DNA of 64,000 nucleotides from Roseovarius sp. THAF9 (GCF_009363715.1 NZ_CP045404.1:3254001-3318000); one strand, 5' to 3'. Positions 26,884 through 36,959 are shown, counted from the stretch's first letter. Program-made: numbers and translations. Notes: generated by a model not told the origin, from the letters alone.

Positions 26884-28038
26884 ATGACCCTCGCCAAGTC
26901 CATCGCAAACCCGATCGACGCCCTGCGTGCCAATGTCTCGGTCCCGTTCGAACAGGCCCGTGCCATGCCGCCCGAGGTCTACAAGACCGATGCGTTCCTG
27001 CAGGCCGAGATCGATCATATCTTCCGCAAGGAATGGTACTGCGTCGGCCGCGCCGACGCGCTGGCCAAATCGGGCGACTACGTCACCTGTGATCTGGCCG
27101 ATCAGCCCATAATCGTCCTGCGCGACCGCGAGGGCGACCTGAAAGCGTTCTCGAATGTCTGCCGCCACCGCATGTCAACGCTCTTGCATGGTCGCGGGCA
27201 TACGAAATCCATCGTCTGCCCCTACCACGCCTGGACCTACAACCTCGACGGCTCGCTACGCGGCGCGCCTGCGATGTCCGGCAACGCCGGGTTCTGCAAA
27301 TCCGACTACTCCCTGCCCCGGATCCGCTGCGAGGTATGGCTGGGCTGGGTCTTCATCACCCTGAACCCAGAGGCCGAACCAGTCGCCGCACGGCTTGCCG
27401 AACTGGAGCATATGATCGCCGGCTACGACATGAATAACTACACCGAAACCTTCTTCGAGGAGCATGTCTGGGACACGAACTGGAAGGTGCTGGCCGAAAA
27501 CTTCATGGAAAGCTATCACCTGCCCGTCTGTCACGCGGGCACCATTGGGGGCCTCTCAAAGCTGGAGGAAATGGTTTGCCCTCCGGGTTACGCCGCCTTC
27601 AACTATCACACGATCCTCAAGGACGACTCCCTGCGTATCGCCATGGCGCACCCGAGCAACACACGCCTGGAGGGCGATGAGCGCCGCATGACCTATCTCA
27701 TCGCGATCTATCCCAGCCTGATGATCACCCTGACGCCGGGCTATTTCTGGTATCTGAGCCTGCATCCACAAGGCCCGTCGCGGGTGCGCATCCGGTTTGG
27801 AGGCGGCATGTCCAACGACTATGCCGGAGACGCCGAAGCGGAACAGAACCTGGCGGACCTCAAAGCCCTGCTGGACGACGTGAATATCGAGGATCGCGGC
27901 TGTACCGAGAAAGTCTATCGCGGGCTCTGCGCCGACGGGGCGGAGCCGGGACATCTGTCGCATCTCGAACGGCCCAACTTCGACTTCGCACAATACCTGA
28001 TGAGCCGGATCGACCCGGGCTTCGAGCCGAGACTCTGA
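26884..28038 (+). CDS. Rieske non-heme iron oxygenase, large (alpha) subunit
   Basis: 384 residues from ATG 26884 (MTLAKSIANPIDALRA). The Rieske 2Fe-2S ligands are in CRHRMSTLLHGRG and CPYHAWTYNLDG (C-x-H and C-x2-H). The catalytic iron motif NFMESYHLPVCH matches NxxExYHxxxxH, with the usual distal Asp ligand expected near the C-terminus. It resembles the alpha-only oxygenases that act on quaternary amines or small aliphatics as well as aromatics. No dedicated reductase or beta subunit is encoded nearby, so electrons must come from elsewhere. Part of an operon with the flavin monooxygenase. Confidence 0.88.
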   Translation: MTLAKSIANPIDALRANVSVPFEQARAMPPEVYKTDAFLQAEIDHIFRKEWYCVGRADALAKSGDYVTCDLADQPIIVLRDREGDLKAFSNVCRHRMSTLLHGRGHTKSIVCPYHAWTYNLDGSLRGAPAMSGNAGFCKSDYSLPRIRCEVWLGWVFITLNPEAEPVAARLAELEHMIAGYDMNNYTETFFEEHVWDTNWKVLAENFMESYHLPVCHAGTIGGLSKLEEMVCPPGYAAFNYHTILKDDSLRIAMAHPSNTRLEGDERRMTYLIAIYPSLMITLTPGYFWYLSLHPQGPSRVRIRFGGGMSNDYAGDAEAEQNLADLKALLDDVNIEDRGCTEKVYRGLCADGAEPGHLSHLERPNFDFAQYLMSRIDPGFEPRL

Positions 28039-28117
28039 CGCGGGGGGCGGGCAATCGCCTGACAGACCCGCCCTTTTCGGCTATGGCCGACCCATCATTC
28101 GTAACGGAGCAGCCCGC

Positions 28118-28537
28118 ATGGCCCACACCCGCATCCGCCCCTTCAACACCTCGGATACCTACCCCGAACAGAACCTCGACAACGACCTCTGCCAAGCCGT
28201 TGTGACCGAGGCCTCGGGGCGCATCGTCTGGCTGCGCGGCCAATGCCCGCAGAACCTGGATGACGCCCGGAACATCGAAAGCCACGACCCGGTCGAGCAG
28301 ACCCACAAGGTGATGCAGAACATCCGCCAGCTGATCGAGGAAGCGGGCGGCGACATGAGCCACCTCGTGAAGGTCGTGGTCTATATCACCGATGTCCGCC
28401 ACCGCGAGGCGATCTACCGGACGATAGGAGAATACATAAAAGGCGTGCACCCGGTGTCGACCGGACTGGTGGTGCAGGCGCTGGCGCGGCCCGAATGGCT
28501 GGTGGAAATCGACGGCACAGCGGTGATCCCGGCATGA
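28118..28537 (+). CDS. RidA/YjgF-family protein lacking the canonical arginine
   Basis: 139-residue Rid-fold protein, probably trimeric, with binding site at subunit interfaces. The family C-terminus is recognisable (HPVSTGLVVQALARPEWLVE). In true 2-iminobutyrate deaminases this region is PxRSxV, with Arg binding the carboxylate; here it reads PVSTGLVV, so the enamine/imine deaminase activity of RidA is doubtful. It overlaps the DUF1028 gene by 4 nt. Rid proteins encoded in catabolic operons often deaminate or hydrolyse pathway intermediates. Confidence 0.82.
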   Translation: MAHTRIRPFNTSDTYPEQNLDNDLCQAVVTEASGRIVWLRGQCPQNLDDARNIESHDPVEQTHKVMQNIRQLIEEAGGDMSHLVKVVVYITDVRHREAIYRTIGEYIKGVHPVSTGLVVQALARPEWLVEIDGTAVIPA

Positions 28538-29208
28538 CTTTCTCGCTTGTCGCCCGCTGCGCCGAGACCGGCATGTTCGGTATCGCCATCTCGTCCTCGT
28601 CGCCCGCCGTGGCGGCGCGATGTTCCTTCGCGCGTGCCGGCGTTGGCGCCGTCGCCTCCCAGAACGTGACCGACCCGACGCTTGGCCCCCTGACGCTCGA
28701 CCTGATGGAAAGCGGTCTTTCCGCATCCGACGCCATCGCCGAAGTACGAAAGCGCGGCGCGTTCATCGAGTACCGTCAGGTGCTGGCCGTCGACGCTCAG
28801 GGCCGCACCGCCATCCACTCCGGCCCCAACTCGCTGGGCATCTGGACTCAGGCCGAAGGTGCCGACGTGGCCTCGGGCGGCAATCTTCTGGCAAACGATG
28901 AAGTCCCCGCCGCTATCGTCGCAAACTTCACCAAGGCCACGGGCCATATCGGCGACCGCCTTTTGGCGGCCATGCGAGCCGGACTTGCGGCAGGAGGCGA
29001 GGCCGGGCCGGTGCACTCGGCAGGCATGAAGATCGTGGATCGGGTTGCCTGGCCCGTGGCCGACCTGCGCTGCGACTGGACCGAGGACTGCCCGATCGAG
29101 GCCGTGGCCGCCGCTTGGGAGGTCTATAAGCCACAGATCGACGCCTACGTGCAACGCGCCCTCGACCCGCGCGAGGCTCCGTCCTACGGCGTGCCGGGCG
29201 ACGATTGA
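28534..29208 (+). CDS. DUF1028 family protein (Ntn-hydrolase-like fold)
   Basis: 224-residue DUF1028 protein starting MTFSLVARCAETGMFGIAIS at ATG 28534, in a 4-nt ATGA overlap with the RidA-like gene. The conserved opening (TGMFGIAISSSSPAVAARC) and GVGAVASQNVTDP are hallmarks of this family, which is predicted to adopt an Ntn-hydrolase fold and often accompanies peptidase or amidase genes. The substrate is unknown. Together with the downstream ArgE-like deacylase it suggests that amide-bond cleavage follows the oxygenation steps. Confidence 0.83.
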   Translation: MTFSLVARCAETGMFGIAISSSSPAVAARCSFARAGVGAVASQNVTDPTLGPLTLDLMESGLSASDAIAEVRKRGAFIEYRQVLAVDAQGRTAIHSGPNSLGIWTQAEGADVASGGNLLANDEVPAAIVANFTKATGHIGDRLLAAMRAGLAAGGEAGPVHSAGMKIVDRVAWPVADLRCDWTEDCPIEAVAAAWEVYKPQIDAYVQRALDPREAPSYGVPGDD

Positions 29209-29267
29209 AGCACTGGACGCAGGCTTACCCATCCGCCACCATGGCCTGGCCTATCGGAGACCCGCTC

Positions 29268-30182
29268 ATGCCTCTCAGGTTCACCCTGCGCCAGCTTGAA
29301 TATTTCGTTGCCGCCGGCGAAAGCGGCAGCATCGCTGCGGCCAGTCAAAAGCTCAATCTCTCGTCTCCCTCGATCTCTGCCGCCATCTCGCAGTTGGAGT
29401 CGGAACTTGGCGTGTCGCTTTTCGTCCGACAGCACGCGCACGGGCTGCGCCTGAACGAAGCGGGCCGGACACTTTCCTTGCAGGCGCAAACGGTCCTAAG
29501 CGAGGCGACGGAACTGATCCGGCTTGCCGCTACAGTCTCGGGCACCGTTCAGGGGCCGCTGCGCGTCGGCTGTCTCGTCACCTTCGCCCAGATCGTCCTG
29601 CCCAGCCTGCGCCGCAGTTTCGAGGCGCGGTTTCCCGAGGTGCGGATGAGCCAGGTCGAACTTACACAAAGCGACATCTTCGCCGGCCTGCGCCGGGGCG
29701 AGATCGACCTCGCGCTGAGCTATGACATGACCCTGCCCACCGACATGGAATTCCATCCCATTTGTGAACTCGCGCCCTTCGTACTTCTGTCGCCGGACCA
29801 TCCGCTTGCCTTGCGGGACAGCCTGACCGTGCGGGACCTCGCGCCGCATCCGATGGTTCTGCTGGATCTGCCGATGAGCGCGGATTATTTTCTCTCGTTC
29901 TTCACACGCGCCGACCTGCGGCCGATGATCAGTGAACGCACCCGCGACATGGCGGTGATGCGCAGCCTTGTGGCCAACGGTTTTGGCTATTCCATCGCCA
30001 ATTTCCGCCCGCGCAGCACCAGTGCGCCCGACGGCAAACCGCTTAGCTTCGTGCCGCTTGTGGGCGATGTCTCCCCGATGGCGATGGGTATGCTGAGCCT
30101 GCCCGGTGCTTTGAACAGCCGGACCAACGCCGCATTCTTCGAACATGCGAGCCGCGAAATGGCCCACGAGGACGCGACATGA
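29268..30182 (+). CDS. LysR-family regulator inside the oxygenase operon
   Basis: 304 residues from ATG 29268 (MPLRFTLRQLEYFVAAGE), with GGAGA upstream. N-terminal winged HTH (SIAAASQKLNLSSPSISAAI) followed by a full substrate-binding domain (about 92-295). It is on the same strand as, and embedded between, DUF1028 and ArgE-like genes, with a 4-nt overlap to the latter, rather than divergent as is usual for LysR regulators. It probably controls the operon from the promoter near 25400-25600, autogenously. Ligand unknown. Confidence 0.87.
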   Translation: MPLRFTLRQLEYFVAAGESGSIAAASQKLNLSSPSISAAISQLESELGVSLFVRQHAHGLRLNEAGRTLSLQAQTVLSEATELIRLAATVSGTVQGPLRVGCLVTFAQIVLPSLRRSFEARFPEVRMSQVELTQSDIFAGLRRGEIDLALSYDMTLPTDMEFHPICELAPFVLLSPDHPLALRDSLTVRDLAPHPMVLLDLPMSADYFLSFFTRADLRPMISERTRDMAVMRSLVANGFGYSIANFRPRSTSAPDGKPLSFVPLVGDVSPMAMGMLSLPGALNSRTNAAFFEHASREMAHEDAT

Positions 30183-31324
30183 CCGACACCTTGGCGTTGC
30201 TCGACCGCCTGATCGGCTTTGAGACGGTCAGTGACCAAAGCAATCTCGCCCTGATGGACTTCGTCGCCGATCACCTGTGCAGCTTGGGCTTTCGCGTCAC
30301 CCCCCTACCCGCACCCTGCGGCGACAAGATGGGCCTCTATGCCGAAATTGGGCCGCAGAGCGCGGGCGGGGTGCTGCTGTCGGCCCATACCGACGTGGTG
30401 CCCGTCGCCGGACAGGACTGGACCCGCCCGCCCTTTCGCCTGACCCGTGAAGACGGTCGATTGTACGGGCGCGGGACGACCGACATGAAGGGTTTCGCCG
30501 CCTGCATGTTGTCGCTGGCGGCCCGCGCGGCGCGGGCGGACCTGAAGGAGCCACTGAAACTGGTTCTATCCTATGACGAGGAGATCGGCTGCAAGGGGAT
30601 CGCGGAGATGCGGGACAGGCTGGCACCTTTGCTGGCCGCGCCCAGGGTCTGCATCGTCGGCGAGCCGACGCAAATGGACGTGGCCACCGGCCACAAGGGC
30701 AAGCGTGCACTCGCCGCACGTTTTCACGGCGAAGCGGGCCATTCGGCGCTGGCCCCGCGCTATCTCAACGCGGTGCATCTGGCTGCGGATTTCCTGTCGC
30801 GCCTGCGCGCCTTGCAAACCGAGCTGGAAGAAAGCGGCGCGCGCGACCCGGCGTTCGACATTCCCTTCTCCACGGTGCATTGCGGACGTTTTTGGGGCGG
30901 CACGGCGGTCAATATCGTCCCCGACGCCGCCGAGATGGATTTGGAATTCCGCCACCTTGCCGCCGATGACCCCGACGCGCTCCTCGCCCGGATCGACCGC
31001 ATCGCGCAAGATCTCGAAGCGACGCACCCGGCGGCCAAGATCACGCTGCACGAAAAGAGCGCCTATCCCGGCCTCGACACACCGACGGACTGCCGCGCGG
31101 CAAAGGACGTGGCCGACTGGGCGGACACCGGGATGACGAAGGTGGCGTTCGGCACCGAGGCCGGCACGTTCCACGGGTTGGGCATTCCGACGGTTGTCTG
31201 CGGCCCCGGTTCGATGGAAGGGCAAGGCCACAAGCGCGACGAATATATCGATGAGGGCCAGTTGGCCGACTGTGACCGGATGCTCAACCGGATGCTGGCC
31301 GATATAGCCGCATCGCCGCCCTAG
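30179..31324 (+). CDS. M20-family metallo-deacylase, acetylornithine deacetylase (ArgE)-like
   Basis: 381-residue M20 peptidase-family enzyme. The dinuclear zinc motifs are present: LLSAHTDVVPV (His, then Asp), RGTTDMKGFAA, and the Glu pair in SYDEEIGCKG. A dimerisation domain lies at about 175-285. It is annotated as ArgE-like, but its place at the end of the oxygenase/DUF1028 operon points to deacylation of an N-acyl or amide intermediate rather than arginine synthesis. The ectoine deacetylase DoeB/EutE is another relative, but this gene is 25 kb from the eut genes. Confidence 0.83.
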   Translation: MTDTLALLDRLIGFETVSDQSNLALMDFVADHLCSLGFRVTPLPAPCGDKMGLYAEIGPQSAGGVLLSAHTDVVPVAGQDWTRPPFRLTREDGRLYGRGTTDMKGFAACMLSLAARAARADLKEPLKLVLSYDEEIGCKGIAEMRDRLAPLLAAPRVCIVGEPTQMDVATGHKGKRALAARFHGEAGHSALAPRYLNAVHLAADFLSRLRALQTELEESGARDPAFDIPFSTVHCGRFWGGTAVNIVPDAAEMDLEFRHLAADDPDALLARIDRIAQDLEATHPAAKITLHEKSAYPGLDTPTDCRAAKDVADWADTGMTKVAFGTEAGTFHGLGIPTVVCGPGSMEGQGHKRDEYIDEGQLADCDRMLNRMLADIAASPP

Positions 31325-31432
31325 CCGTGAAAGCCGCCTGAGACTGCGAATAGCAACGGACCAAGGTTCCGGGATGTCTGCGCGCCTGATGGTCCACCTC
31401 CGCACGTTCACACGCTGCACCAAAGGCCGCGT

Positions 31433-32044
31433 TCAAAGCCCGGACAGGCTCTTGATCTCGGCTATTACCGCATCGGCACCGTCACCCGCCTTGAGGGATG
31501 TGAAAAGAAACGGCCGGTCCTGCCGCACGCGCGTGGCATCATCGCGCATTACGTCCAGCGACGCCCCGACATGCGGCGCGAGGTCGGTCTTGTTGATGAC
31601 CAGAATGTCCGATCGTGTGATCGCCGGACCACCCTTGCGCGGGATTTCCTCGCCCGCGGCGGTGTCGATCACATAGATCGTCAGATCGGCCAGTTCGGGG
31701 CTGAAGGTGGCGGACAGGTTGTCGCCGCCCGACTCGATCAGCACCACCTCCACATCCGGGTGCCGTTCGCGCATCTCGGCCACGGCGGCCAGGTTAATAG
31801 ACGCATCCTCGCGGATCGCGGTGTGCGGGCAGCCCCCCGTCTCTACCCCGATAATCCGGTCCGAGGGCAGGATCTGCATCCGCATCAGCGCCTCGGCATC
31901 CTCCTGCGTATAGATGTCGTTGGTGATCACCCCGATCGAGTAATCGTCTTTCAACCGCTCCGACAGGCGCGCGGTCAGGGTCGTCTTGCCGGCGCCTACG
32001 GGACCACCGATCCCAATGCGCAGGGGGCCGTTCATACGTGTCAT
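31433..32044 (-). CDS. ureG: Urease accessory GTPase UreG
   Basis: 203-residue SIMIBI GTPase that powers nickel insertion into urease. The P-loop [10 protein letters not shown] (12-21), the nickel-binding Cys-Pro-His in [17 protein letters not shown] and the guanine-specificity NKTDL are all present. Last gene of the ure operon; its ATG overlaps the ureF stop by 4 nt. The 108 nt to the converging deacylase gene show no clear terminator. Confidence 0.96.
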   Translation of the reverse strand: MTRMNGPLRIGIGGPVGAGKTTLTARLSERLKDDYSIGVITNDIYTQEDAEALMRMQILPSDRIIGVETGGCPHTAIREDASINLAAVAEMRERHPDVEVVLIESGGDNLSATFSPELADLTIYVIDTAAGEEIPRKGGPAITRSDILVINKTDLAPHVGASLDVMRDDATRVRQDRPFLFTSLKAGDGADAVIAEIKSLSGL

Positions 32045-32679
32045 GACTGGAAAAGCCTCGGTTCGAGGGTTTCGTGCCGCATCGCCGCGATGTCGGACAG
32101 AAACGCGTTGCTGAAAACGTCGTGACGGGTTGCGCTGCGCGTCTCGGCCTCGATGATCAGGATATCGTCCTGAAGAGCCGCAAGAACCTGCTGCCCTTCG
32201 GTCTGTCCCAGGGGCATCAGGCGCAACGCCGCAGAGACAAGGTTCGATGCGACGGACTGAAGGTACAGCAGCACTGCCGCGTCCACATCGAGTGCCATCA
32301 AATGCACAGCCCGTCCCACAGCCATGGGCAGCAGCAGGTCGGGCAGGTCCAGCCCCCAGACCGCGTTCGTCGTCCGCACGAAAGCCGCCCCCTGCCGTGC
32401 CGTCTCGGCCAGCCGTTCGGCGGAGGGTGCGAAGGCGCGCGCCTCTGCATCTAGATCATGCACGTCGCCCTGCCCTGCTGCCAACCGCAGCCAAATCGCA
32501 TCGGAGCGCCCCGAACCTTCGCGCAGGCAGCTGCGCAACCAGCCCTCTAACCCGATCGCATCGGCAATCCGGCCATCCTGTATCGCCTGCTCCACACCGT
32601 GGGACCAGGCAAAGGCGCCGATGGGATAGGCCGGTGACAGCCATTGCGCCAGCGTCAGAAGCTTCATGTCAGTGCGCAT
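32041..32679 (-). CDS. ureF: Urease accessory protein UreF
   Basis: 212-residue helical UreF with the conserved [19 protein letters not shown] near the N-terminus; it acts as a GTPase-activating partner in the UreDFG nickel-delivery complex. The start could be 32679 (MRTDMKLL, overlapping ureE by 11 nt) or 32667 (MKLL). Neither has a strong ribosome site; I prefer the longer form because related UreF proteins, as I recall them, begin with a short M-x-T-D-type leader. Confidence 0.9.
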   Translation of the reverse strand: MRTDMKLLTLAQWLSPAYPIGAFAWSHGVEQAIQDGRIADAIGLEGWLRSCLREGSGRSDAIWLRLAAGQGDVHDLDAEARAFAPSAERLAETARQGAAFVRTTNAVWGLDLPDLLLPMAVGRAVHLMALDVDAAVLLYLQSVASNLVSAALRLMPLGQTEGQQVLAALQDDILIIEAETRSATRHDVFSNAFLSDIAAMRHETLEPRLFQS

Positions 32680-33145
32680 GATGCGCCGAGGCCCCATGCT
32701 CGTGACTGTGCGTGCGACCGTGCCCATAGGCACCGCCTTCGGGCCGGAAGGGCTCGGTCACCGTTGTTGTGCTCGCCCCCAGATGCGCCAGCATGTGCGC
32801 GATCACCGGGTCTTGCCGGATCAGCAACCTGTCCGCCTCGACCTGGCAGGGCGTGTGCCGGTTGCCGATGTGCCAGGCCAGCCGCGCCAGGTCCGGCCCC
32901 GTGACCGCCAGCAGCGCCTCGGGCGCCGCCACGATCCGCACCAGCAACCCCTCGCCGATTTCCAGCGCGTCGCCGTCGTTCAACGACACCGTCTTCTGGA
33001 AATCCGCGATGATCGACCAGCCGTCCTCGACCGTCAGCTTGCGGCGGCGGAAAAAGCGGTCCTCGTAGGTCAGCGGACACAGCGCGGCCACGCCGCGCCA
33101 CGTTCCGGCGGGATGAATTATCTGGGCTACGGGAAATTTTGTCAT
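32669..33145 (-). CDS. ureE: Urease accessory nickel metallochaperone UreE
   Basis: 158 residues from ATG 33145 (MTKFPVAQIIHP). UreE N-terminal substrate-binding domain, then the metal-binding domain with GNRHTPCQVE, ending in a His-rich tail ([18 protein letters not shown]) that should store Ni2+. Five nt after ureC. All features are standard for the family. Confidence 0.94.
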   Translation of the reverse strand: MTKFPVAQIIHPAGTWRGVAALCPLTYEDRFFRRRKLTVEDGWSIIADFQKTVSLNDGDALEIGEGLLVRIVAAPEALLAVTGPDLARLAWHIGNRHTPCQVEADRLLIRQDPVIAHMLAHLGASTTTVTEPFRPEGGAYGHGRTHSHEHGASAHHAH

Positions 33146-33150
33146 GGCTC

Positions 33151-34911
33151 TCAATACAAAAAGTAACGCTGGGCCATCGGCAGTTCGCTGGCCGGCTCGC
33201 AAGTCAGCAGCTCACCGTTGGCGCGCACTTCATAGGTTTCGGGGTTCACGTCGATCTCGGGGCAGGCATCGTTCAGCTTCAGATCCGCCTTGCCGATGCC
33301 ACGGGTGTTCTGTACTGGCAGCGTCTGCTTGACGATCCCAAGCGTATCGCCGATGCCGTTGTCATGCGCCGCAGCTGACACGAAGGTGACAGCGGACGCC
33401 TCCAGCGCTCGTCCATAGGCACCGAACATGGGCCGCGTGTAGACCGGCTGCGGCGTCGGGATCGAGGCATTTGGGTCGCCCATCTGCGCACAGGCAATCG
33501 AGCCGCCGATCAGAACCATGTCTGGCTTCACGCCGAAAAAGGCCGGGCTCCACAGCACCAGGTCGGCGCGCTTGCCTTCCTCGATGGACCCGATGTGATC
33601 GGAAATGCCATGCGCGATGGCCGGGTTGATCGTGTACTTGGCGACATAGCGACGGGCCCGCAGATTGTCGTTCTCGCCGGTTTCGTCAGCCAGCCGTCCG
33701 CGCTGTTTCTTCATCTTGTCGGCGGTCTGCCACGTGCGGATGATCACCTCGCCCACACGACCCATCGCCTGGCTGTCCGAGGCGATGATGCTGAACGCCC
33801 CCATGTCGTGCAGAATGTCTTCGGCGGCGATCGTCTCGCGGCGGATGCGGCTTTCGGCAAAGGCGATGTCCTCGGGGATAGACTTGTCCAGATGGTGACA
33901 GACCATCAGCATGTCCAGATGCTCTTCCAGCGTGTTGACGGTGAAAGGACGCGTCGGGTTGGTCGAGGACGGCAGCACGTTGGACTGCCCGCAGATCTTG
34001 ATGATATCCGGCGCATGGCCTCCGCCCGCGCCCTCGGTATGGAAGGCGTGGATCGTGCGGCCCTTCATCGCCGCCACCGTGTTCTCGACGAACCCGGATT
34101 CGTTCAGCGTGTCGGTGTGGATCATCACCTGCACGTCCATCGCATCGGCCACCGACAGGCAGCAATCGATGGCGGCCGGGGTGGTGCCCCAGTCCTCGTG
34201 CAGCTTCAGCGCGCAGGCCCCGGCCATCACCTGTTCCTCCAGCGCAGCGGGCAGCGAGGCGTTGCCCTTACCGGCAAAGGCCAGGTTCATCGGGAACGCA
34301 TCGGCGGACTGCAACATCCGCCCAAGGTGCCACGGCCCCGGCGTGCAGGTGGTGGCCAGCGTGCCGTGCGCAGGTCCAGTGCCACCGCCCAGCATCGTCG
34401 TCAGTCCCGAATGCAGCGCATCCTCTATCTGTTGCGGGCAGATGAAATGGATATGGCTGTCAAAGCCGCCGGCGGTCAGGATACGCCCCTCGCCCGCGAT
34501 GATCTCGGTGCCCGGGCCGATGACGATGTCGATACCGGGCTGCGTGTCCGGGTTTCCTGCCTTGCCGATCTTGTGGATCGCCCCGTCCTTCAGGCCGACA
34601 TCGGCCTTGTAGATGCCGGTGTAGTCCAGAATCAGCGCGTTTGTGATGACCGTATCGACCGCCCCGTCGGCGCGCGTCGCCTGGCTTTGGCCCATCCCGT
34701 CGCGGATCACCTTGCCGCCGCCGAACTTGACCTCCTCGCCATAAAGCGCCGCGTTCCCGCCAATTCCACCCGTCGCGGCGGCACCGGCATTCAGCGCGGT
34801 CAGGTCGCGCTCGACCTCGACGATCAGGTCGGTATCGGCCAGGCGCAGCCTGTCGCCCGTGGTGGGGCCGAACATGGCGGCGTATTCTGAGCGAGAGATG
34901 GTTGCGGGCAT
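33151..34911 (-). CDS. ureC: Urease alpha subunit (catalytic)
   Basis: 586-residue catalytic subunit hydrolysing urea to ammonia and carbamate. The carbamylated nickel-bridging lysine lies in [10 protein letters not shown], the His ligands in [12 protein letters not shown], and the flap histidine in [14 protein letters not shown]. It is about 16 residues longer than the common 567-570, mostly through a short insertion after [16 protein letters not shown] that I recall from other alphaproteobacterial enzymes. Its start overlaps the ureB stop by one base. It assembles with UreA and UreB as (ABC)3. Confidence 0.97.
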   Translation of the reverse strand: MPATISRSEYAAMFGPTTGDRLRLADTDLIVEVERDLTALNAGAAATGGIGGNAALYGEEVKFGGGKVIRDGMGQSQATRADGAVDTVITNALILDYTGIYKADVGLKDGAIHKIGKAGNPDTQPGIDIVIGPGTEIIAGEGRILTAGGFDSHIHFICPQQIEDALHSGLTTMLGGGTGPAHGTLATTCTPGPWHLGRMLQSADAFPMNLAFAGKGNASLPAALEEQVMAGACALKLHEDWGTTPAAIDCCLSVADAMDVQVMIHTDTLNESGFVENTVAAMKGRTIHAFHTEGAGGGHAPDIIKICGQSNVLPSSTNPTRPFTVNTLEEHLDMLMVCHHLDKSIPEDIAFAESRIRRETIAAEDILHDMGAFSIIASDSQAMGRVGEVIIRTWQTADKMKKQRGRLADETGENDNLRARRYVAKYTINPAIAHGISDHIGSIEEGKRADLVLWSPAFFGVKPDMVLIGGSIACAQMGDPNASIPTPQPVYTRPMFGAYGRALEASAVTFVSAAAHDNGIGDTLGIVKQTLPVQNTRGIGKADLKLNDACPEIDVNPETYEVRANGELLTCEPASELPMAQRYFLY

Positions 34912-35216
34912 TACAACTCTCCCATGATCTGCTGGTTGAAGCCGAACACGCGGCGGGCGCCCGATATCGGAATCAGTTGAACCTCACGGCGCTGACCAGG
35001 CTCGAACCGCACGGCTGTGCCAGCGGCAATGTCCAGACGGTGCCCTCGCGCCGCATCGCGATCGAAGTCCAGCGCGGGATTCGTCTCGGCAAAATGGTAA
35101 TGGCTGCCCACCTGCACGGGTCGGTCGCCGGTATTGGCGACCTCCAGCGTGATCGGTTGGCGGTCCGAATTCAGTTCCAGCATGCCCTCGGCGGGAAAGA
35201 TCTGTCCGGGAATCAT
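34911..35216 (-). CDS. ureB: Urease beta subunit
   Basis: 101-residue structural subunit starting [16 protein letters not shown] at 35216; the larger open frame upstream is the shadow of the HupE-type gene. [18 protein letters not shown] and [10 protein letters not shown] are universal UreB features. Directly follows the HupE/UreJ gene (4 nt) and couples to ureC. Confidence 0.96.
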   Translation of the reverse strand: MIPGQIFPAEGMLELNSDRQPITLEVANTGDRPVQVGSHYHFAETNPALDFDRDAARGHRLDIAAGTAVRFEPGQRREVQLIPISGARRVFGFNQQIMGEL

Positions 35217-35220
35217 AGTC

Positions 35221-35796
35221 TTACCCCGCCATGACCAAGGCAGACCCACCCAACGCGACAGCGACTCCGGCCCCGCGCGCCACCAGCGCGCCGCCGAGCC
35301 GGCCCAGCGCCCAGCCCGCGGCGGCCCCAAGCGCATGAAGCGCCGCCGTTGCGGTGACAAAGCCGGCAAGATAGCTATGCGCCGTCGCACCGCCGATCTC
35401 GGCACCATGGGCGTGGCCGTGGAAAAGACCAAGTGCCGCCGTGATCGCAACTGCCGCGGACAGCGGCAACCGAGCCGCTGTGGCGACCAGCACCCCCAAG
35501 ACAAGGACCGAGACCAGAATCATCGGCTCGACCATCGGCAGCGCCAGACCGCCCAGCGATACCAAGAACCCCAACGTCATCGCGCCCACAAATCCCACCG
35601 GCAAGGCCGCGAAAGCCCGACCTCCAAGACTTGCGGCCCACAGGCCCACCGCCACCATGGCGAGGATATGGTCCGCCCCTAAGACCGGATGCGACAGCCC
35701 CGCGGCAAAAGACCCGTGCGCGCCCGGATCCAGATGGGCAAAGGCCGGCCCGGCCGCCAGCAATGCGGGAAAGAGTGTCAAAACGAGGCGTCGCAT
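35221..35796 (-). CDS. ureJ: HupE/UreJ-family nickel permease
   Basis: 191-residue membrane protein with a signal-like N-terminus ([20 protein letters not shown]) and about six further helices. [19 protein letters not shown] is the HupE/UreJ signature, and a second metal-type motif [11 protein letters not shown] is present. It sits between ureA and ureB, so it most likely supplies Ni2+ for urease maturation. Confidence 0.92.
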   Translation of the reverse strand: MRRLVLTLFPALLAAGPAFAHLDPGAHGSFAAGLSHPVLGADHILAMVAVGLWAASLGGRAFAALPVGFVGAMTLGFLVSLGGLALPMVEPMILVSVLVLGVLVATAARLPLSAAVAITAALGLFHGHAHGAEIGGATAHSYLAGFVTATAALHALGAAAGWALGRLGGALVARGAGVAVALGGSALVMAG

Positions 35797-35816
35797 GGGT
35801 CAGGTCTCCTGTCGGG

Positions 35817-36119
35817 TCAGCGAATGGGGTTATGTACGGTGACAAGCTTGGTGCCGTCGGGAAAGGTGGCCTCGACCTGCACTTCGTGGATCATCTCGGG
35901 CACACCCACCATGCAGTCGTCCCGGGTTATGACCTCGGCCCCGGCCTCCATCATGTCGGCGACGGTGCGTCCGTCGCGGGCGCCTTCGACCACCGCGTCG
36001 GTGATCAGCGCAACCGCCTCAGGGTAGTTCAGCTTGACCCCCCGCGCCATTCGCTTGCGCGCGACCTCGGCGGCCATGGCCACCATCAGTTTGTCTTTCT
36101 CTCTGGGCGTCAATTGCAT
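35817..36119 (-). CDS. ureA: Urease gamma subunit
   Basis: 100-residue structural subunit with the full conserved sequence ([20 protein letters not shown] at the start, [18 protein letters not shown] near the end). Begins 6 nt after ureD and precedes the HupE-type permease by 20 nt. Confidence 0.97.
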   Translation of the reverse strand: MQLTPREKDKLMVAMAAEVARKRMARGVKLNYPEAVALITDAVVEGARDGRTVADMMEAGAEVITRDDCMVGVPEMIHEVQVEATFPDGTKLVTVHNPIR

Positions 36120-36125
36120 CTTGGG

Positions 36126-36959
36126 TCAAAGCCTCCAGGATCTTGGCAGGGCCGCATTCGACAGGGTTTCGAGCACAGGACACAGCGTTCGGCGCAACTC
36201 GAAGCCGTCGCGCGCCAGTACCCGCACCACCAGCACGTCCGGCCCCAACAGGCTTGCGCCCCCGGTCACCGGCAGTAGCGCCCGCACTTTGGGCAAAAGG
36301 CTTTTCGCCCGGCGCCCCGCATAGAGCGCGCTTGCCATCGCAGTCATCCCCGCAGCGACCGCCGCTTGTGCCAACCGACCGGGAATGTCACCAGTCAATG
36401 CCACGCGATCCGCGTAAACCGGACTATTGCCACGGCGCACGATGACCCGGTCAATGAAATCTGCGTGCGCGACTGTTTCGCCCATGGCAAGGCGGCCGAA
36501 CACGACCGGCTCGGCCATGATGAACTCTGCCGTATCGTCGATCTCGGCCTCCAGCCGTCTCTCCAGCGCGGCGCCGTCGAATACCAATAACTCTTGCGGC
36601 AGCCAGCAAAGCGTCGCGCCCGCCCCGACATGCAGCCTCGACCGCACCCGTGCCAAGCCTGAGTTGCTGCGATATGCCCGCTCGGCCGCCTGCGTTGTGA
36701 CAACAAGACGGCTGCTTTCCCCGGCCGTCGCCTCGATGTCGAACCGATCCCCCCCGGTCAGACCACCCGAGGTGTTCACCACGACCGCCTCTACCGCGTC
36801 GGTCCGGCCCGTGAACAACGCCCGAGCACAGCCCGCGCTATGCAGCTTGTCCAGAACACTTTTTCCCTCCCGTAGCTTGGACGAAACGCGCAACTGTCCG
36901 GTAGCCCTTGGCAGGGCCGTGGCGTCGGAACGAACCGTGATGTCCGGGGCAAGAAGCAT
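36126..36959 (-). CDS. ureD: Urease accessory protein UreD
   Basis: 277 residues from ATG 36959 (MLLAPDITVRSDATALPRA). The open frame continues upstream, but that part is Arg/Cys-rich noise. UreD signatures are NTSGGLTGGDRF, TTQAAERAYRS and GAGATLCWLPQELLVFDGA. It is the scaffold that docks UreF and UreG to apo-urease. First gene of the ure operon; the 236 nt upstream must contain its promoter, where I see no convincing sigma-54/NtrC site. Confidence 0.93.
   Translation of the reverse strand: MLLAPDITVRSDATALPRATGQLRVSSKLREGKSVLDKLHSAGCARALFTGRTDAVEAVVVNTSGGLTGGDRFDIEATAGESSRLVVTTQAAERAYRSNSGLARVRSRLHVGAGATLCWLPQELLVFDGAALERRLEAEIDDTAEFIMAEPVVFGRLAMGETVAHADFIDRVIVRRGNSPVYADRVALTGDIPGRLAQAAVAAGMTAMASALYAGRRAKSLLPKVRALLPVTGGASLLGPDVLVVRVLARDGFELRRTLCPVLETLSNAALPRSWRL

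Noticed and set aside
29205..29267. Upstream extension of the LysR gene overlapping the DUF1028 end
   Set aside because: The added residues do not resemble a LysR N-terminus, and ATG 29268 has a GGAGA ribosome site at proper distance.
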